Source: Galaxea fascicularis (lineage: Eukaryota > Cnidaria > Anthozoa > Scleractinia > Euphylliidae). From it: a stretch of 64,000 nucleotides of DNA. The stretch spans positions 12,464,131-12,528,130 of the forward strand of contig OX419342.1 in assembly GCA_948470475.1 (NCBI GenBank), read 5' to 3'. The position numbers and the translations under genes are program-made. Below are positions 12,401-24,133 of this stretch, in pieces. Every line of letters begins with the position of its first letter. The first letter of the stretch is position 1. The notes under the pieces were generated by a model that searched no databases, had not been told where the DNA came from, and saw nothing but the letters and a program-made list of their open reading frames with translations.

Positions 12401-15400
12401 AAGCAGCTGTAGATATTATTGGTCAGCTGCCAGTATAAAGCCAAGCATTGACCGAACATGGTCCACATGCTGATAACGACATGTCTTTCTACCAGTTGTC
12501 ACTTGTGTGTTGATAGACTGTTCAACATTACATGTAGTTTCAACCAAGTGACAATCATTTTTTGAAAGTAATAATACATGTATCTATAATGATTCTAATT
12601 TCCCTATGTTAAGGAAGTTCCTTGAGTTGATTGTTTTGGATTGAATTAATTTGCAGAAATTTTATTCAAAGAGTCCACAATTTTTTTGGAAAAAAATGGA
12701 CTTCCTGTGACTGGAAGCAATGCATCGAGAAAGGAACCCCCAAGCAGCGCAATGCATTTGACTGTGGAATCTTTTCTCTTAAGGTGACGTTACTCTTCCC
12801 TCCTAAAAAGTTCACCATAACATGACTATAATAAAATAATTATCTACAGAGACAGGACTATAATAAAATTATTATTTACAGAGCTGTTCTGATTTAAGAG
12901 GAAGGTCATAATAATGCCCCTTCAATTTAAGCAGTGGATGATATGCCTCCTATTAAGTGTACTGTATATTCATCATATAAAATATCCAACAAGCATGACT
13001 ATAATAAAAAAAACACTCACAACTTATCACTAAATCTCACTAATTTAGCTGAGGTTTCTCTTGTCACTGACATGCACCCTCATGACACCACGCCCTGTAT
13101 GGTAGGACACGATAATGAGGCCCATAAACAGTTGTACATACACTGTATATGGTTGCTTTAAGCCAATCATCTTTATATCATTATCAGTTTTTAATAATAG
13201 GGATTAGTCTTGACAAGTTATCTTTTTTCTTTTGATCTCTATAGTTTGTGGACTATGTTCTATCTGGAAAAAAATTGTCTTTCAGTCAGGTAAATCCTCT
13301 CTATTTACTGTGTTGTAATATGTGAACAGTGTGACTGACTTTGCCCTGATGTTGCTCAATTGGATTCAGCCTGTTGGTTGTCACTTAAGTCTGGCTACTT
13401 AATTGTTCTAAGAACTAATCCTTAGGGAGGCTCAAAAGGGTTTTTCGTTGATGTAAAGTTTGTGAAATGATGAAAGATTACAAAGAAGGATATTTACAGC
13501 GGATTCAGGTTGAGCGTTTAATGGCGTCAGTTACCGCGTTCGTTATCACTGTTGATTGGGTTGCGTTGCGAAGCAAATTGTCAGACGTTGCTAGGTGGGG
13601 ATGATAGCGTTCTGTCAGTTCTCTGACATAACGCTATCATCCCCGCCTAGCAACGTCTGACAATTTGCCTCGCAACGCAACCCAATCAACAGTGATAACG
13701 AACGCGGTAACTGACGCCATTAAACGCTCAACCTGAATCCGCTGTAATGGTGTAGGCAAACTGTACGTCTCCTTGGAACTCTATTGTTAGGCTATATTTT
13801 AAGGGTGCTTGTGATGTCATATCACTTACCATGGCAATGCCCCAGGTCCACAAAAAGGTCCTCTAAATGTCAGTTTTTGTAAATTATCTGAAAAATCAAT
13901 TTGGTGACCTACAGTGTACTGCTTTTATTTCTTTGTTGGAAAGCTCCCTAAATTCTTGAACTTTTCAGGCAGTATGAAAAAAACGCATTTCATGGCTTAC
14001 AGAAAATTCTACAACATGTAGATAATTTTCCCCGAAAATTTTATATTTGAAGTGCTATCATGAATGGCACATGCATGCATAAAATCAAGATAGGTCACCG
14101 ACCAAAATTTTGAGCTAAAACAAATGTTTTCCACAGATTTTATTTCCGGTTCGCATAATTTTACATAGCATTTAGCTTCCAGTGTGCTTGATTTTGATTC
14201 ATTCAGCTGACACGTGCACATCAGTTATGGTGTGTGTAGATTGCATGTGTGTGCAGCTAAAAACCCTTTCCAGCCTCCTTAAATAAAATGTTAAAAACAT
14301 ATATTTCAAAATGGGAGTATAACTGTTTTCATGGAAAAACTTACAAACCCTTGCCTCTTACATTGTAGCTTTGCAAGTGCACATCAGTTTTTTGGCTATG
14401 GGGCAGTCAACTTCTGTATAAAATATTGAAGCAACTACAATCTTGGACAAAACTACTTGAGAAAAGTGGCCTCTTGGCATCCAAAAACCATTCACTTTCA
14501 CCTCTGGCTCAACAGTGTTCAGTATAGTAACTTAATTCCCCCTCCCCCTATTCAATGTTGAATTTTGCAATTCTTAGGGAAATGTTTAGGAGCCACAAAC
14601 AACACTGAATTGGGGGATGGGGGGTGGTGAAACTCAGTTGTTAGTGTTTCAAATAAAGAGGCTTTGCAGCTCAATTTCTCAACAGTTTTGTCCAAGATTG
14701 TAGCATTAATTTTTTTCAACACCACTCTGAAATTTCTGGAATTTGTTTTCGATTTTGAAGTCTGGAACTAAACCTCAGTAAAAAAGAGTGTTGAGTTTTC
14801 CTTTACACTGTTTTCCATTCAAAAGTTACAGATCATTTTTAATACTGACTGGCCAGGCAGAATTTGCTCGTCTGAATCATGTAATTCATGATTTGTTCAA
14901 AGCATAGGCTAGTCTGCAAGTACATGTTGCAACCCTCCAAATTTGACTGAAATTGAATAGACTGCCTTGGACTTGGAACTCTTGAAACTGACTTGTTCAA
15001 CTGGAAAACAAATTCACAAATTCAAAGAAAAAAGTGTCAATGAATTTGACAACAGAAAAGACAAGAAAGAAAATTGACAATAAATACATGTATTTTTGAT
15101 GTTGAAGATGCACATGTACATTGCTTTGCTCAGGGCTTTCCCAGAATGCAAAAAACTATTCATAAACACAGCCATTCCTTCTCATGTTTTTCCTCAACAC
15201 AAATATTACATGTATTTGGAAAGTTATACATGTACCTCATTTTGAGGGGTAGAAAAAAAGCTCTCATAAAAAGATGTAGATTATCCATAGAAATTAAAGA
15301 TATTTGAATAAATGGACAGAAGAGACATTTTCAAAAAATATATCAACAAATTTAAAAAAAACTTAAGGATGGTGCCTACTAATATGAAGATGTTTTTCTG

Positions 15401-16674
15401 TGGTTCCCTGGCAAGTAACGTCTGTGAAGCAATGCTAAATTCCTTGTTCTGTACACCAGAATTTGAGTATGCACTATGATTGACCTGTCAACAAATGGCT
15501 TTTGTTGACAGGCCAATCATAGAGTGCCCAAATTCTGGTACACAGAACAAGAAATTAGGATACATGTATGTGTGAGCACTTGCCGATCAAACTGTCATTT
15601 GAACTGCATGTACAGGTGTATTGCATACTGTACATGAATCTCTTGAGTATTCCAGAAATAAAAAATTATTGTACTTCAGTCTGGCTTTGCACTTACACTG
15701 TATACTTATTTTTGTTCATGTGCTCATATTCATAGGATGATGTGACAAGGTTTAGGGGGGAAATGGCAAAAGAAATTGTGACAATGAGATTAAGGTTTGT
15801 TAAACTATAATCAAATAATAATATACCAGTATTTCTTTTGTTGCAAAATGGGCAGTGTCTGTGACAAAGACCTATTTGATGAAACCAAATCCACGTACAC
15901 TTAAATCAACAGATCCGCAGAGCCTCAGAATGAACAAATGTATCAACCAGTTTGTACATCTGGCACTCCAGTTGTGCCCAAAGATCAGCTCTTGAATGGT
16001 ATTCTCAGCATATTTTGTTTCTATTTGCTAACATAATTGTAGCTATTAGTCATACATTTACAAATTATGTCAAGCAAAATTTGACCTACACTGTAACATG
16101 GGCAAAGGTATTGTACCCAGCTGAATTGCCATTGAAGGTGCTAAAAAAACTGTGATGTACATGAAAAGACAAATAAATGCAGGAAAACGGTAATTGTCAT
16201 TAAAGAGGCTTGAAAAACTTCAGGGCTTCAGTGGGATTCGGACCCTGATTACCTCTGCGGTTCTGGTGTGGTGCTCTACCAACTGAGACATGTAAATATG
16301 AAGCCACATCTCTCAGAGCATGTCAATTTACTGGGCTCAACATTGTTTTCCAGTGAATGTATTTGACGTCAGATTTACTGTCAGTACCACATTAACAACA
16401 ACAACTTTATTTAAATAGGGTATTTAACAATAAATTACAGCGCTCCAAGCTGTGACCATTTTGGTCGCCATGGCGAGTGGAAAAACTATTTGGCGACTAA
16501 GATTCTGGCATTGAAGGTCGCCAAAAGGCGACTTTTGGAAAAAGTGAGTTTGGAGCACTGAATTATTAACAGTCAGGACTGAAAGAGTAGTGGCCCTCAT
16601 TAATACTGCATATTTTTCCTGTCAGGGCCAATGTGCATGAATCAAATACATGGTGTTGCACCAGGAAAAGATGA
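6491..16674 (+). CDS. SET-domain plus Ulp1/SENP protease fusion protein
   Basis: Thirteen exons join in frame: 6491-6520, 7615-7693, 8424-8586, 9251-9453, 10701-11017, 11558-11605, 11687-11782, 12057-12122, 12263-12357, 12657-12783, 13245-13289, 15736-15794 and 16626-16674 (stop TGA). The sum is 1377 nt, 458 residues. All junctions are GT-AG with matching phase; the last donor (GTTTGT) is the weakest. Residues 37-159 are a KMT5A-like SET domain; 160-264 are a Ser/Asn-rich linker; 313-442 are a C48 (Ulp1/SENP) protease. The predicted roles are lysine methylation and removal of SUMO or a similar tag, probably in the nucleus. The ATG at 6491 is chosen because the donor after ten codons is strong and phase 0 fits the next exon. 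SET and protease being one transcript rests on phase continuity from 9453 to 10701, not on RNA evidence. An alternative end is a stop just beyond 15794 if the last intron is not spliced. Confidence 0.75.
6598..7399. mobile_element. TIR DNA element with satellite arms, MULE-like
   Basis: Inverted ends GGTGTCTGGAATACCCGAAT at 6598 and its complement ending at 7399 are flanked by an 11-bp direct repeat CCTTCATTGCG (6587-6597 and 7400-7410). The outer 180 or so bases of each arm are a degenerate short tandem array of GCGAATAGTG/GCGAATAGCGAC type. It has no transposase ORF. A 9-11 bp target duplication with long TIRs fits a non-autonomous Mutator-like element. If one trailing G is counted as part of the TIR, the target duplication is 9 bp. 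It lies in intron 1 of the SET-Ulp1 gene. Confidence 0.85.
7615..9453 (+). other. SET-domain exons (KMT5A-like)
   Basis: Three exons (7615-7693, 8424-8586, 9251-9453) encode the SET core. Motifs in order are GRGVF (residues 37-41), EYKGDLI (about 59-65), the segment GRLVND (101-106) and GEELRYDYG (138-146). These are the SAM- and substrate-binding motifs of SET methyltransferases, closest by eye to the H4K20 methyltransferase KMT5A. The usual asparagine-histidine of the N-H-S/C motif reads N-D here, so SAM binding or activity may be altered. The YDYG tyrosine is kept. No pre-SET or post-SET cysteine cluster is seen, as is normal for KMT5A-type proteins. Confidence 0.8.
9700..10425 (+). mobile_element. 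5'-truncated non-LTR (CR1/L2-like) retrotransposon 3' end
   Basis: In broken frames this stretch encodes the C-terminal tail common to LINE reverse transcriptases: PLDFLYYESLCCLMHDISNQ, then SRVGPRAWNEIPTSLKQLPK-like residues over about 9970-10025, then KKELRSF. The 3' end at about 10395-10425 is AATAAA followed by repeats of GTTCAA, a typical CR1/L2-type tail. It is a dead fragment in the sense orientation inside the intron between 9453 and 10701. Confidence 0.7.
13497..13744. mobile_element. MITE, near-perfect 248-bp palindrome with TA duplication
   Basis: The element begins CAGCGGATTCAGGTTGAGCG and ends with its exact complement. The arms are about 115 bp each with few mismatches. TA dinucleotides flank both ends (13495-13496 and 13745-13746), which fits a Tc1/mariner-type target. 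It has no coding capacity. It lies in the intron between 13289 and 15736 of the SET-Ulp1 gene. Confidence 0.85.
14435..14703. mobile_element. Putative MITE with 20-bp terminal inverted repeats
   Basis: CTACAATCTTGGACAAAACT at 14435-14454 is matched exactly by its complement at 14684-14703. The interior is non-coding. No clear target-site duplication is visible, so the outer boundary may be slightly different. It is in the same intron as the palindrome at 13497. Confidence 0.65.
15435..15558. mobile_element. Short foldback element (MITE), 124 bp
   Basis: The left arm starts CTAAATTCCTTGTTCTGTAC and the right arm is its imperfect complement ending CAAGAAATTAG. The arms meet at GTCAACAAATGGCTTTTGTTGAC, giving an almost complete hairpin. 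It is non-coding and lies in the intron before the last Ulp1 exon. Confidence 0.7.
16217..16307 (-). repeat. Degenerate tRNA-derived SINE-like unit
   Basis: Read on the minus strand it has GGCTTCAT near the 5' end, the A-box-like CTCAGTTGGTAGAGCA, a B-box-like GGTCCGAATCCC and a matching acceptor end TGAAGCCC. Extra bases break the D-arm, so it is not a working tRNA. It is the same family as the better units at 43420-43490 and 43635-43705. Confidence 0.55.
16438..16560. mobile_element. Possible small MITE with CAGCGCTCCAA ends
   Basis: CAGCGCTCCAA at 16438 and TTGGAGCACTG ending at 16560 form imperfect inverted ends. AATTA is found directly outside on both sides and may be a 5-bp target duplication. 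The interior is also partly self-complementary (GGTCGCCA and TGGCGACT). It is short and weakly supported. Confidence 0.4.
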
Positions 16675-16699
16675 TGAAGCTGACTGTGACAGTGATAAG
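16626..16699 (+). other. Shared exon read in two frames
   Basis: From the acceptor at 16626, the SET-Ulp1 frame continues 16 codons and stops at TGA 16672-16674. A different frame of the same exon is open from ATG 16631 to a good donor at 16700 and reads into an acidic tail (DDEADCDSDK) that continues smoothly into the next acidic exon (EFADSSASDADSEEF). One exon therefore seems to end the first protein and start or continue the second. The alternatives are a one-base frameshift in a once single gene, or alternative splicing. Confidence 0.5.
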
Positions 16700-19600
16700 G
16701 TGAATGCAATTTCTTGTCTTTGTAGCTATTATTGCGTGATGACACAAAGAATGGCTGTGAAGGAGACTAGGTAGCTATTGAGGGGAAAAATATAGGAAAT
16801 CAATTATTCCCACTTGTTGTTGTTGGATGTGTAAGCTGATTGCCAATGCAGCCCTGTGCACCTTGTCCAGTACGTTAAAATGAAAGAACTTGAATAACAT
16901 TAGATTAACATTTTTCAAGATTTTGTTCTCATCTACATGTATTTAATGACCAGACAGACTCAGATGTTTTATATGCAATCCCTTACAATTCAGATCAGTT
17001 TACTTTGATGTTTAATTTGCAAGTATATACATGAAAATGTTTCATGGTCTCAGAAATTGCACCAAATGCTGTCATACAAATCCAGCTTTACGGAAGTTCA
17101 AATCAAAATGTTTTTACCTAATATCTGTTCGTTAACCCTTGAGCAAAGATGTTTGAAACTGTTGGGTCTGCATTCACTATGGTGTGGGTAGTCCTGAATT
17201 GCACTGTTGTATTTTACTGAGGCTTCAAAATCCTTAGTGAAAGGTGACATGAGTTCCTCTTGAAACTGAAGACCCATTGAAGACCAATTAATTTATGTTA
17301 CTACATTGTACTAATGTTTTAGATATATGAACTGCAGGCCTACTGAGCATTCAGTATGAATATTCATTTAACAAAAAATCCTTAAACCTATAAACATTCA
17401 TTAATGCAGACTGTCCTCTAACAGAAGCCAGAGTGGATTTTAATGCATTGTATTGCTGTTAGGAATTTGCTGATAGTAGTGCAAGTGATGCTGACAGTGA
17501 AGAGTTTGATTGTGCTGCAAGTGACACATACACATCTTTGCTTAACAGGCCACCTATGGAGGCCTCATCAGGTATCGATTGAAAAGGTTTCACATGTAAT
17601 TAATCTGATTAATCAAAACTGGTTAGAATTCATGTAAATATTGGTACTATTGTTACATGTAAATGAAATGCCCTGTTATACAGCCACAAAAAAGTAAAAA
17701 GAAAAGCATAACAAGGTTAATGGCATTATAACGATGACTGAAAAAAGACCTACCATTCTCAATTTTTGAAATAACTGATTGAAATAATTAATTAGGTCCA
17801 TGAGGCCTTATTTACAAAGTTTTCTGGAACTCTGGAAATTTGGAAACTTTCAAAACACAGCTGTAATTAACCCTGAATTGTACAAGGACTCATTGTGATC
17901 ACGTGTTTATCACATACATGTACAGGTGTACAGGCAAAATTTTCTCATGTAAGGCTGTTGAGTTGATATCGAAAAACAGCCAGCCCAGCGGCGTCAAACC
18001 ATTAATTGCTCACAAGCAAAACAAACATTTCAATGATATTAACTTCTTTGTGTCCAAAGTGAGAATACAGTAGTTACAATGTACAATCAGTTGAGAGAAA
18101 AATATGAATGCCACTCGTAAACAAAAGAAGCAACGACTAAATGAAATGTTCAACATTCACCTGTGCTACAAAGGTTTCTGCCACTTGATTACACACACAC
18201 ATGTGTACATGTAACCAGCAAACAACTGACCCAAAGAACAAATTTGCAGAGCAACCCTTTCAACTGAATTTGATCTGCTCCTTCTTCTCGTTATTGGTAT
18301 ACAATTTTGTGTCCTTCTTGTCTAATTGAACTAATTTACAAAAGAAACGTCCTATTTCTGTTCAGCAAATTAAGAGAATTTTGCAATCAATCACTGTTTT
18401 TGTCACTATGCTGTAAATTTGGTTACTGCTTTTAGCAATGTGTATAATTATTAAGTTATGGATGCACTTGGCATAGACACAAGTCATGGACTCTTGTGCT
18501 TCTCTCGTGCTCTCCAAACTTCCTGCATGCATCCATAATTTGATGTGCACACACTAACTATGAACCAGCAATTCTGAAGTGCAGTAAAAATAAATAAATC
18601 ATTGTTCACTTACACTGTAGGTTTCAGAGAACGTGGTGGAAATTTATCTACCTCCTCTTGAGTGAATAGTTGATTTAAACTTAATATTTATTGACCATGT
18701 TTCTGAGTGCTTTATATCTGAGACAGCCTTTGGAAATGACGAGGTTGAAATGTAGATGTCTAGGCCCCTGAAAATACATGTATTTCTTGTGAGTTTCTTT
18801 TTAATATCATTCATGCTTGCTTCACTTTTGTCTTTATAGAGCCTAGACTGCTTGCCCATCATGGGAGTGAAATTAGTAATTCCGAGAGTGATGTAAATGA
18901 GGATGGTGATGTTGAAGACCTGGATGATGAAATTAAAAAATCTGACAGTAAGTTATGATGTAGCTTCTTTTATGTGTCACATAACTCAGAGTGATAAACT
19001 CAGAGTGATACGTGTTAACAAAGACAAGTCATGAATTTAGACACAGTTTGAGCCTTGTTTGTGAAGCAAGCATGAATGATATTGAAAAGAAACTCACAAG
19101 AAATACATGGAGATGAGCCATGTGGTGATCTTTAAATATGGCGAAATTGTAAGATTTTTAACCTCTTTGAGTGGATCTTTGCCTGTCGTTATGACTGATT
19201 CGTCACGATTTCTAAATGGGTACCACCGGAATAGAGTTGACAAGAAACATCATATTCAAGATCTTACCTGAGATAAACACCAGGTTATCGGATCGCTCTG
19301 GTTTTTTTCCGCTAAACATCACGCTCGATCTCGCCATTTTAGTTTGGAGAAGCACGTTCGAGGATTTTCATCGAAGGATTAGCGGAGAATGCGAAGGGCA
19401 CTAGTGAAAACTACTGATGTCTCGTATATCTTTAAAGCTATCACAGTCCTTCAATCCATGGAATACTTAAAAAACTGGGTTTTTTTCCTTTGTGGCGGCT
19501 CGATAGCGCGGACTCCGCCATGTAATGTCCTTTTGGTCATGCTTCATATTGGCCGTTCCGAAATTCAAAAGGGAACTGGGGCGAGTTTCAAATTTTGAAG

Positions 19601-22600
19601 TAATCGATAAAGTGACACCATCACATGAAAGATAACATTGAGATTGGTCGTTTGACCAAGTTTGATTCTTTTAGGTTGAACAGAGACCAAGTTACGGACC
19701 TTGAAACATGGTTCAAAATCCATACAAATGTCTCTAATGTTGTGACCACGTCCCCCAAAACCATGGTTTTGGGGGACGCTAGAGACATTTGTATGGAATT
19801 TGAGCTATGTTTCAAGGTCCATAACTTCGTCTCTGTTCAACCTAAAAGAGTTAAACTTGGTCAAACGACCAATCTCAATGTTATCTTTCATGTGATGGTG
19901 TCAATTTATCGATTACTTCAAAATTTGAAACTCGCCCCAGTTCCCTTTTGAATTTCGGAACGGGCAATAGTGGGGTGGTGTCATGGTGAAAAAACGGTAA
20001 AATAAAAAAAAAAACAAGAAAAAAAAACTGACCCCCACCCCGATGGGAACTTTTTTGCTCTGAGCGGGAAAACATTCAGTGTTCAGCAGACGTCCCTGAC
20101 GTCGACGTAAGTATACTTGAGCGCTCCTTTTGCATGGAAATACCGGTCATTCCGGTGGGAAAACAAATGGAACAGTCCTTCCCTCTGGAAATTTCTCGGA
20201 AAAAAAGGAATACCTTCAGATGTATTACGCTTTTCTCGTTTTCACCGAAATGACCGGAATATCGCTGAACCATTTGCCTCATCACACTAGAACGATGCTC
20301 GATCTCCTTCGTGAAAATGCGCGGTTTGTTGCTCCCAAACCCGGAGAAACTTGTACTGTTCCATTTGTCTGAAAATTGCCACGGGTTCTCCCACACCAAT
20401 GAAAAGCGCCTAAACAGTTGTACTGTTCCATTTGGCGGAAAATTCTCACCGGTTTTTCCATACAAATGGAAAGCGCTCCTTGTCTTGTATGCCTAACGAA
20501 TCCTACCAGAACTGAGAAGCATTAATTGCTTACAAAGTATTTGTTTTCACTCATATTCTTAAGGTAACAAAAGGCAAAGCTCAAAAAGAAAACGGCTGTT
20601 TACCAGTTCCTCTTCCTCTGACGAGGACAATACTTCTAACTCACCAGGTATACATATTAAAGAGTATAATTGCAGTCAGCTGAACCCACTTACCTTTGAC
20701 GTATGTTTTGTTTTGTGGCATTCAATTTGAAATGTCAATACGCCAAGCCTTTTGAGCTCAGCCGGCTTCCTCAGGGAACCAGCTTGGGTGCCGAGGGCAC
20801 AAATCCTTTTCCACCACGAAAAAATTGATTGATTAACAATGAACCTTGAATTGAAGAAATTACGACGGAGCTCTTCGATCACCATTCTATTTTTAATTTT
20901 ATGAATGGAATGACTTCTTGCAAATTTCACTCACTTAGATAAAAATGATTTAATCTTTTTGGAAACTTTTCGGCGGCATTACTTGTTTGTACATTGTGCA
21001 CTGCATTTTGAAAAGAAATACAACCCACACCATGGATCATTATTTTCAGTGTCTGTCCGATGTGCAAAGAAAAAGGAAGACAATACAAGAGTCTATGACA
21101 AGAGGCAAGCTTGTTACTACTGTGGCGCTTTGCTCTCTAAAATTGCAAGGCATTATGAGCTCAAACACCAGAGTGAAAGGGAAGTTGCTATTGCACTTTC
21201 CTTTAATAAAGGCTCACCAACAAGGAAAAAACACCTTGAAAAACTTCGGTTATTGGGGAACTATCATCACAATTTAACTGTTCTAGAGACCGGAAAAGGA
21301 GAGCTGGTTGTCTTGAGACGTCCTTCTTGTGACAAAGCATGTAACCCTTCTGATTTTCTTCCATGCAATTACTGCCTTGGTTTCATAAAGCGTCAAGAGT
21401 TATGGAAACACGTCAAATCCTGCAAGTTTAAACCACAAGGTGAAAATCCTGCAAAATACCAGAAGGTACAGGAAAAAGCGAAACAGATGTTATATCCCGC
21501 TATTTACAGTGACGAGAGCAACAGCATACTAAGCAAATTGTTCACAACCATGAAAAACGATCAAGTTTCTCTCGTAGCTAGAAATGATTGGTTGATCAAG
21601 GAGATTGGAGTGTTGCTGGTTGAAAAGCATGGAGAAAAACAAAACAACTTTGTTTCGCAAAAAATGAGGGAACTTGCCAGGCTCTTGCTTCAACTTCGCG
21701 AAGAAGACTTCAACCCTAATGCCCAGCTTTCAGATTTCATTAAGCCAGCAAAGTTTGATATTGTTGTTAGCGCTGTAAAAGTAATTTCAAAATTTTATTT
21801 TGAAGCGGGTGTCCAGAATGTCGCAACTCCATCATTATCTTTGAAAATTGGGCATTCCCTTAAAAAGTGCGTTAATATCCTTCGTGGCAACGCCTTACGC
21901 AGAAAGGATAAGGAAGTGCAGGAAGATGTAGACAATTTTGAAAAGCTTCTAGAGTCAGAGTGGAGCCATCGTGTTTCGCACCATTCCCTCGGCGCTCTTG
22001 GCACGAGGAAATTTAACAAAGTGGAACTGCTGCCACTTGCAGAGGATCTAGAGAAGCTGCGGAAGAGTGTCCTATCAAAGATGTCTTCTAGTGCGCAAGT
22101 ACTTCAAGAACAGCAGCCTCAATTAGAGGTCTGGAGCCAGTTATCCCAGGCAACACTGGCCAGACTGGTCATGTTTAACAAAAGGAGGGGGGGAGAAGCA
22201 TCGAAGATGCTTGTCGAAAGTTATCTGAATCGACCAGACTGGACGCAAGTCAACAACCCTGAAATAATGTCCACACTAAGTGCCTTTGAAAGGGAATTAT
22301 CCAAGAGGCAAGTGGAGAATAAAAAGCTAAGACTAGAGTCTAAGGACACTTTTTATTTGTCAAAACTACATGACCACACCAGTCATTTCGATCGGAGATG
22401 AGGGCAACTGAATTAAAGAACTGGTTCAAAGCAAGTCCATCCAAAATAGTGCGCACCATTCTCACAATCTACTCTTTGGAAGAATTTGTGGCCAGTCTGC
22501 AGTTCTGACAAATGAATGTCTCCTTAATTTTATTAATCAGAGCTAATAATTTATTTTTCCTAAGAGTTTAATAAGTGTTAATTGAAACAACCAGTACATC

Positions 22601-22735
22601 AACTATCGTACTCAAGTTTAATTTACTGTTGTCATAATGTAAGTGCTTTACTGTGGAGAAGTAATATAGTCAAGTTTAACTTAATTGCTTCTGTCATTCT
22701 TTTTTTACAGAAAGCAAGTGTTTTTATTCTTATTA

Positions 22736-22771
<36 letters not shown>

Positions 22772-24101
22772 TGTGTTGTTTTCGCTTTACGTTCAAGGAA
22801 ATCGCGATCATTTTGAAATGCAAATACACAACATGAATTTCAAAACAGGTAAATAGCGTTAGTGCTAGTTGGAAGTAGACCGTTTTGAGCTGTCCAGGTT
22901 AGCATCTTGCAGTTTAAAATTTCACTTCGAGAACGCGCTCAACGGTCGTCATGCTTCTCTGAGTCCTCTTTTTCAAGCATGAAATGTCATTATACAGCCA
23001 ATCATAAGCGCTGTTATACTGAAAAATACGTTAACATAATTTATGCATTTGGCTCGGCCCATGAAAAGTTCGAATGTCGATCTTAATTGATTCATACGTC
23101 GAACTTTTCATGTACTTAATACCGAAATTAAGTTCGGTATATAAAAAATTGCCCGTTTGAATCGGGCCTTAATTCCTTACAAAAGTGGCCTCTTTTAACG
23201 CTAATTATTGCCGTTCAATTTCAAAGAGTATCGTTGTATCATCTTTTATTTACACCCGTTTTGAAATCACTCATCATTCATGAAATCTGATTGGCTCCCA
23301 ACAGTACAATTTATTCCCAAATTGCACCATTTTTTGCTCTAAATCATATCCTTCATTAAGCCCATCACAATTCAAAACTGGTTTTCCTGAAGTGAACATC
23401 AAATAACTATTACTATTGACAAAAACCTGTGTGATTTTAAAATGGGTGTAATAAAGAGGTAATTGAACTTCGTATTGTGCAATTTTGGTATAAAACCATA
23501 CTTGTGATTTCAAATCGGACTCGCGCTGCGTGCTCGCTCGATTTTGAAATCACGCGTATGATTTCAGACCTAATAATACACTTGAAAAAATTTCTCAGTT
23601 CTGATTGGCTGAAACGGAGTGCATTTTTCGTTAACACAGTGCAGAAACGTTAAACACAGTGCAAATTTACAACGAAGATTTCCGAAGTTAAAACGAAGAG
23701 ACTGCCGGAGGCCATCCAACGCATTTCGAAGACCCGCGAAGATTGTGCGACACCCTCCGAAGATTGTGCGAAACCTTCCGAAGATCGCCCGAATACTTCC
23801 GAAGATTTCCGAAGATAGACCGAATGCTTCCGATGATTTCCCGAACAGTTCCGAAGATGAACCGAAGATTCCCGAAGATTCCCGAAGATAAACCGAGCAC
23901 TTCCGAAGATTTCCGAAGATCACCCGAACACTTCCGAAGACTACCCAAACACTTCCGGTGATCTCCGGATATTTTCGAAGCTTCTCCAAGTTTCGGAAGA
24001 TCAAGGGCAATGCCTTCTTCGTACCTCAGTAGTCAATGTATGGGCTGAAGCTTTATAAGTGGTCTATTTTTTCAAGTGTATTATTAATAAGTAATCACAT
24101 T

Positions 24102-24133
<32 letters not shown>

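Larger units (their letters stand above)
11558..15794 (+). other. Ulp1/SENP (C48) protease exons
   Basis: Seven small exons encode a C48 cysteine protease domain. The catalytic histidine is H330 in the motif NAHWKVI, the aspartate is D337 in IVDLIT, the oxyanion glutamine is Q396 in TPKQRN and the nucleophile is C402 in AFDCGIF. Order and spacing fit Ulp1/SENP proteases, which process SUMO or NEDD8-like proteins. The domain ends with FVDYVLSGKK and a final helix in exon 15736-15794. All catalytic positions are intact although the introns are full of repeats, which argues for recent or present selection. Confidence 0.82.
17463..20647 (+). other. Acidic, serine-rich exons of the recombinase gene
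   Basis: Three exons (17463-17571, 18840-18947, 20564-20647) encode low-complexity acidic and Ser-rich segments: ADSSASDADSEEFD, then NSESDVNEDGDVEDLDDE, then a basic patch KRKRLF followed by SSSSSDEDN. The KRKR patch could be a nuclear localisation signal. The introns after each exon are phase 1. Such segments are probably disordered and may bind chromatin proteins; that is inference. Confidence 0.6.

Noticed and set aside
19621..19951. Mirror ORFs of 64 and 108 codons
   Set aside because: They arise from the two arms of a palindromic element.
23619..24010. Possible CRISPR-like array of CCGAAGATTTCC units
   Set aside because: Unit length varies, there are no unique spacers, and the setting is eukaryotic; it is a satellite core inside a TIR element.
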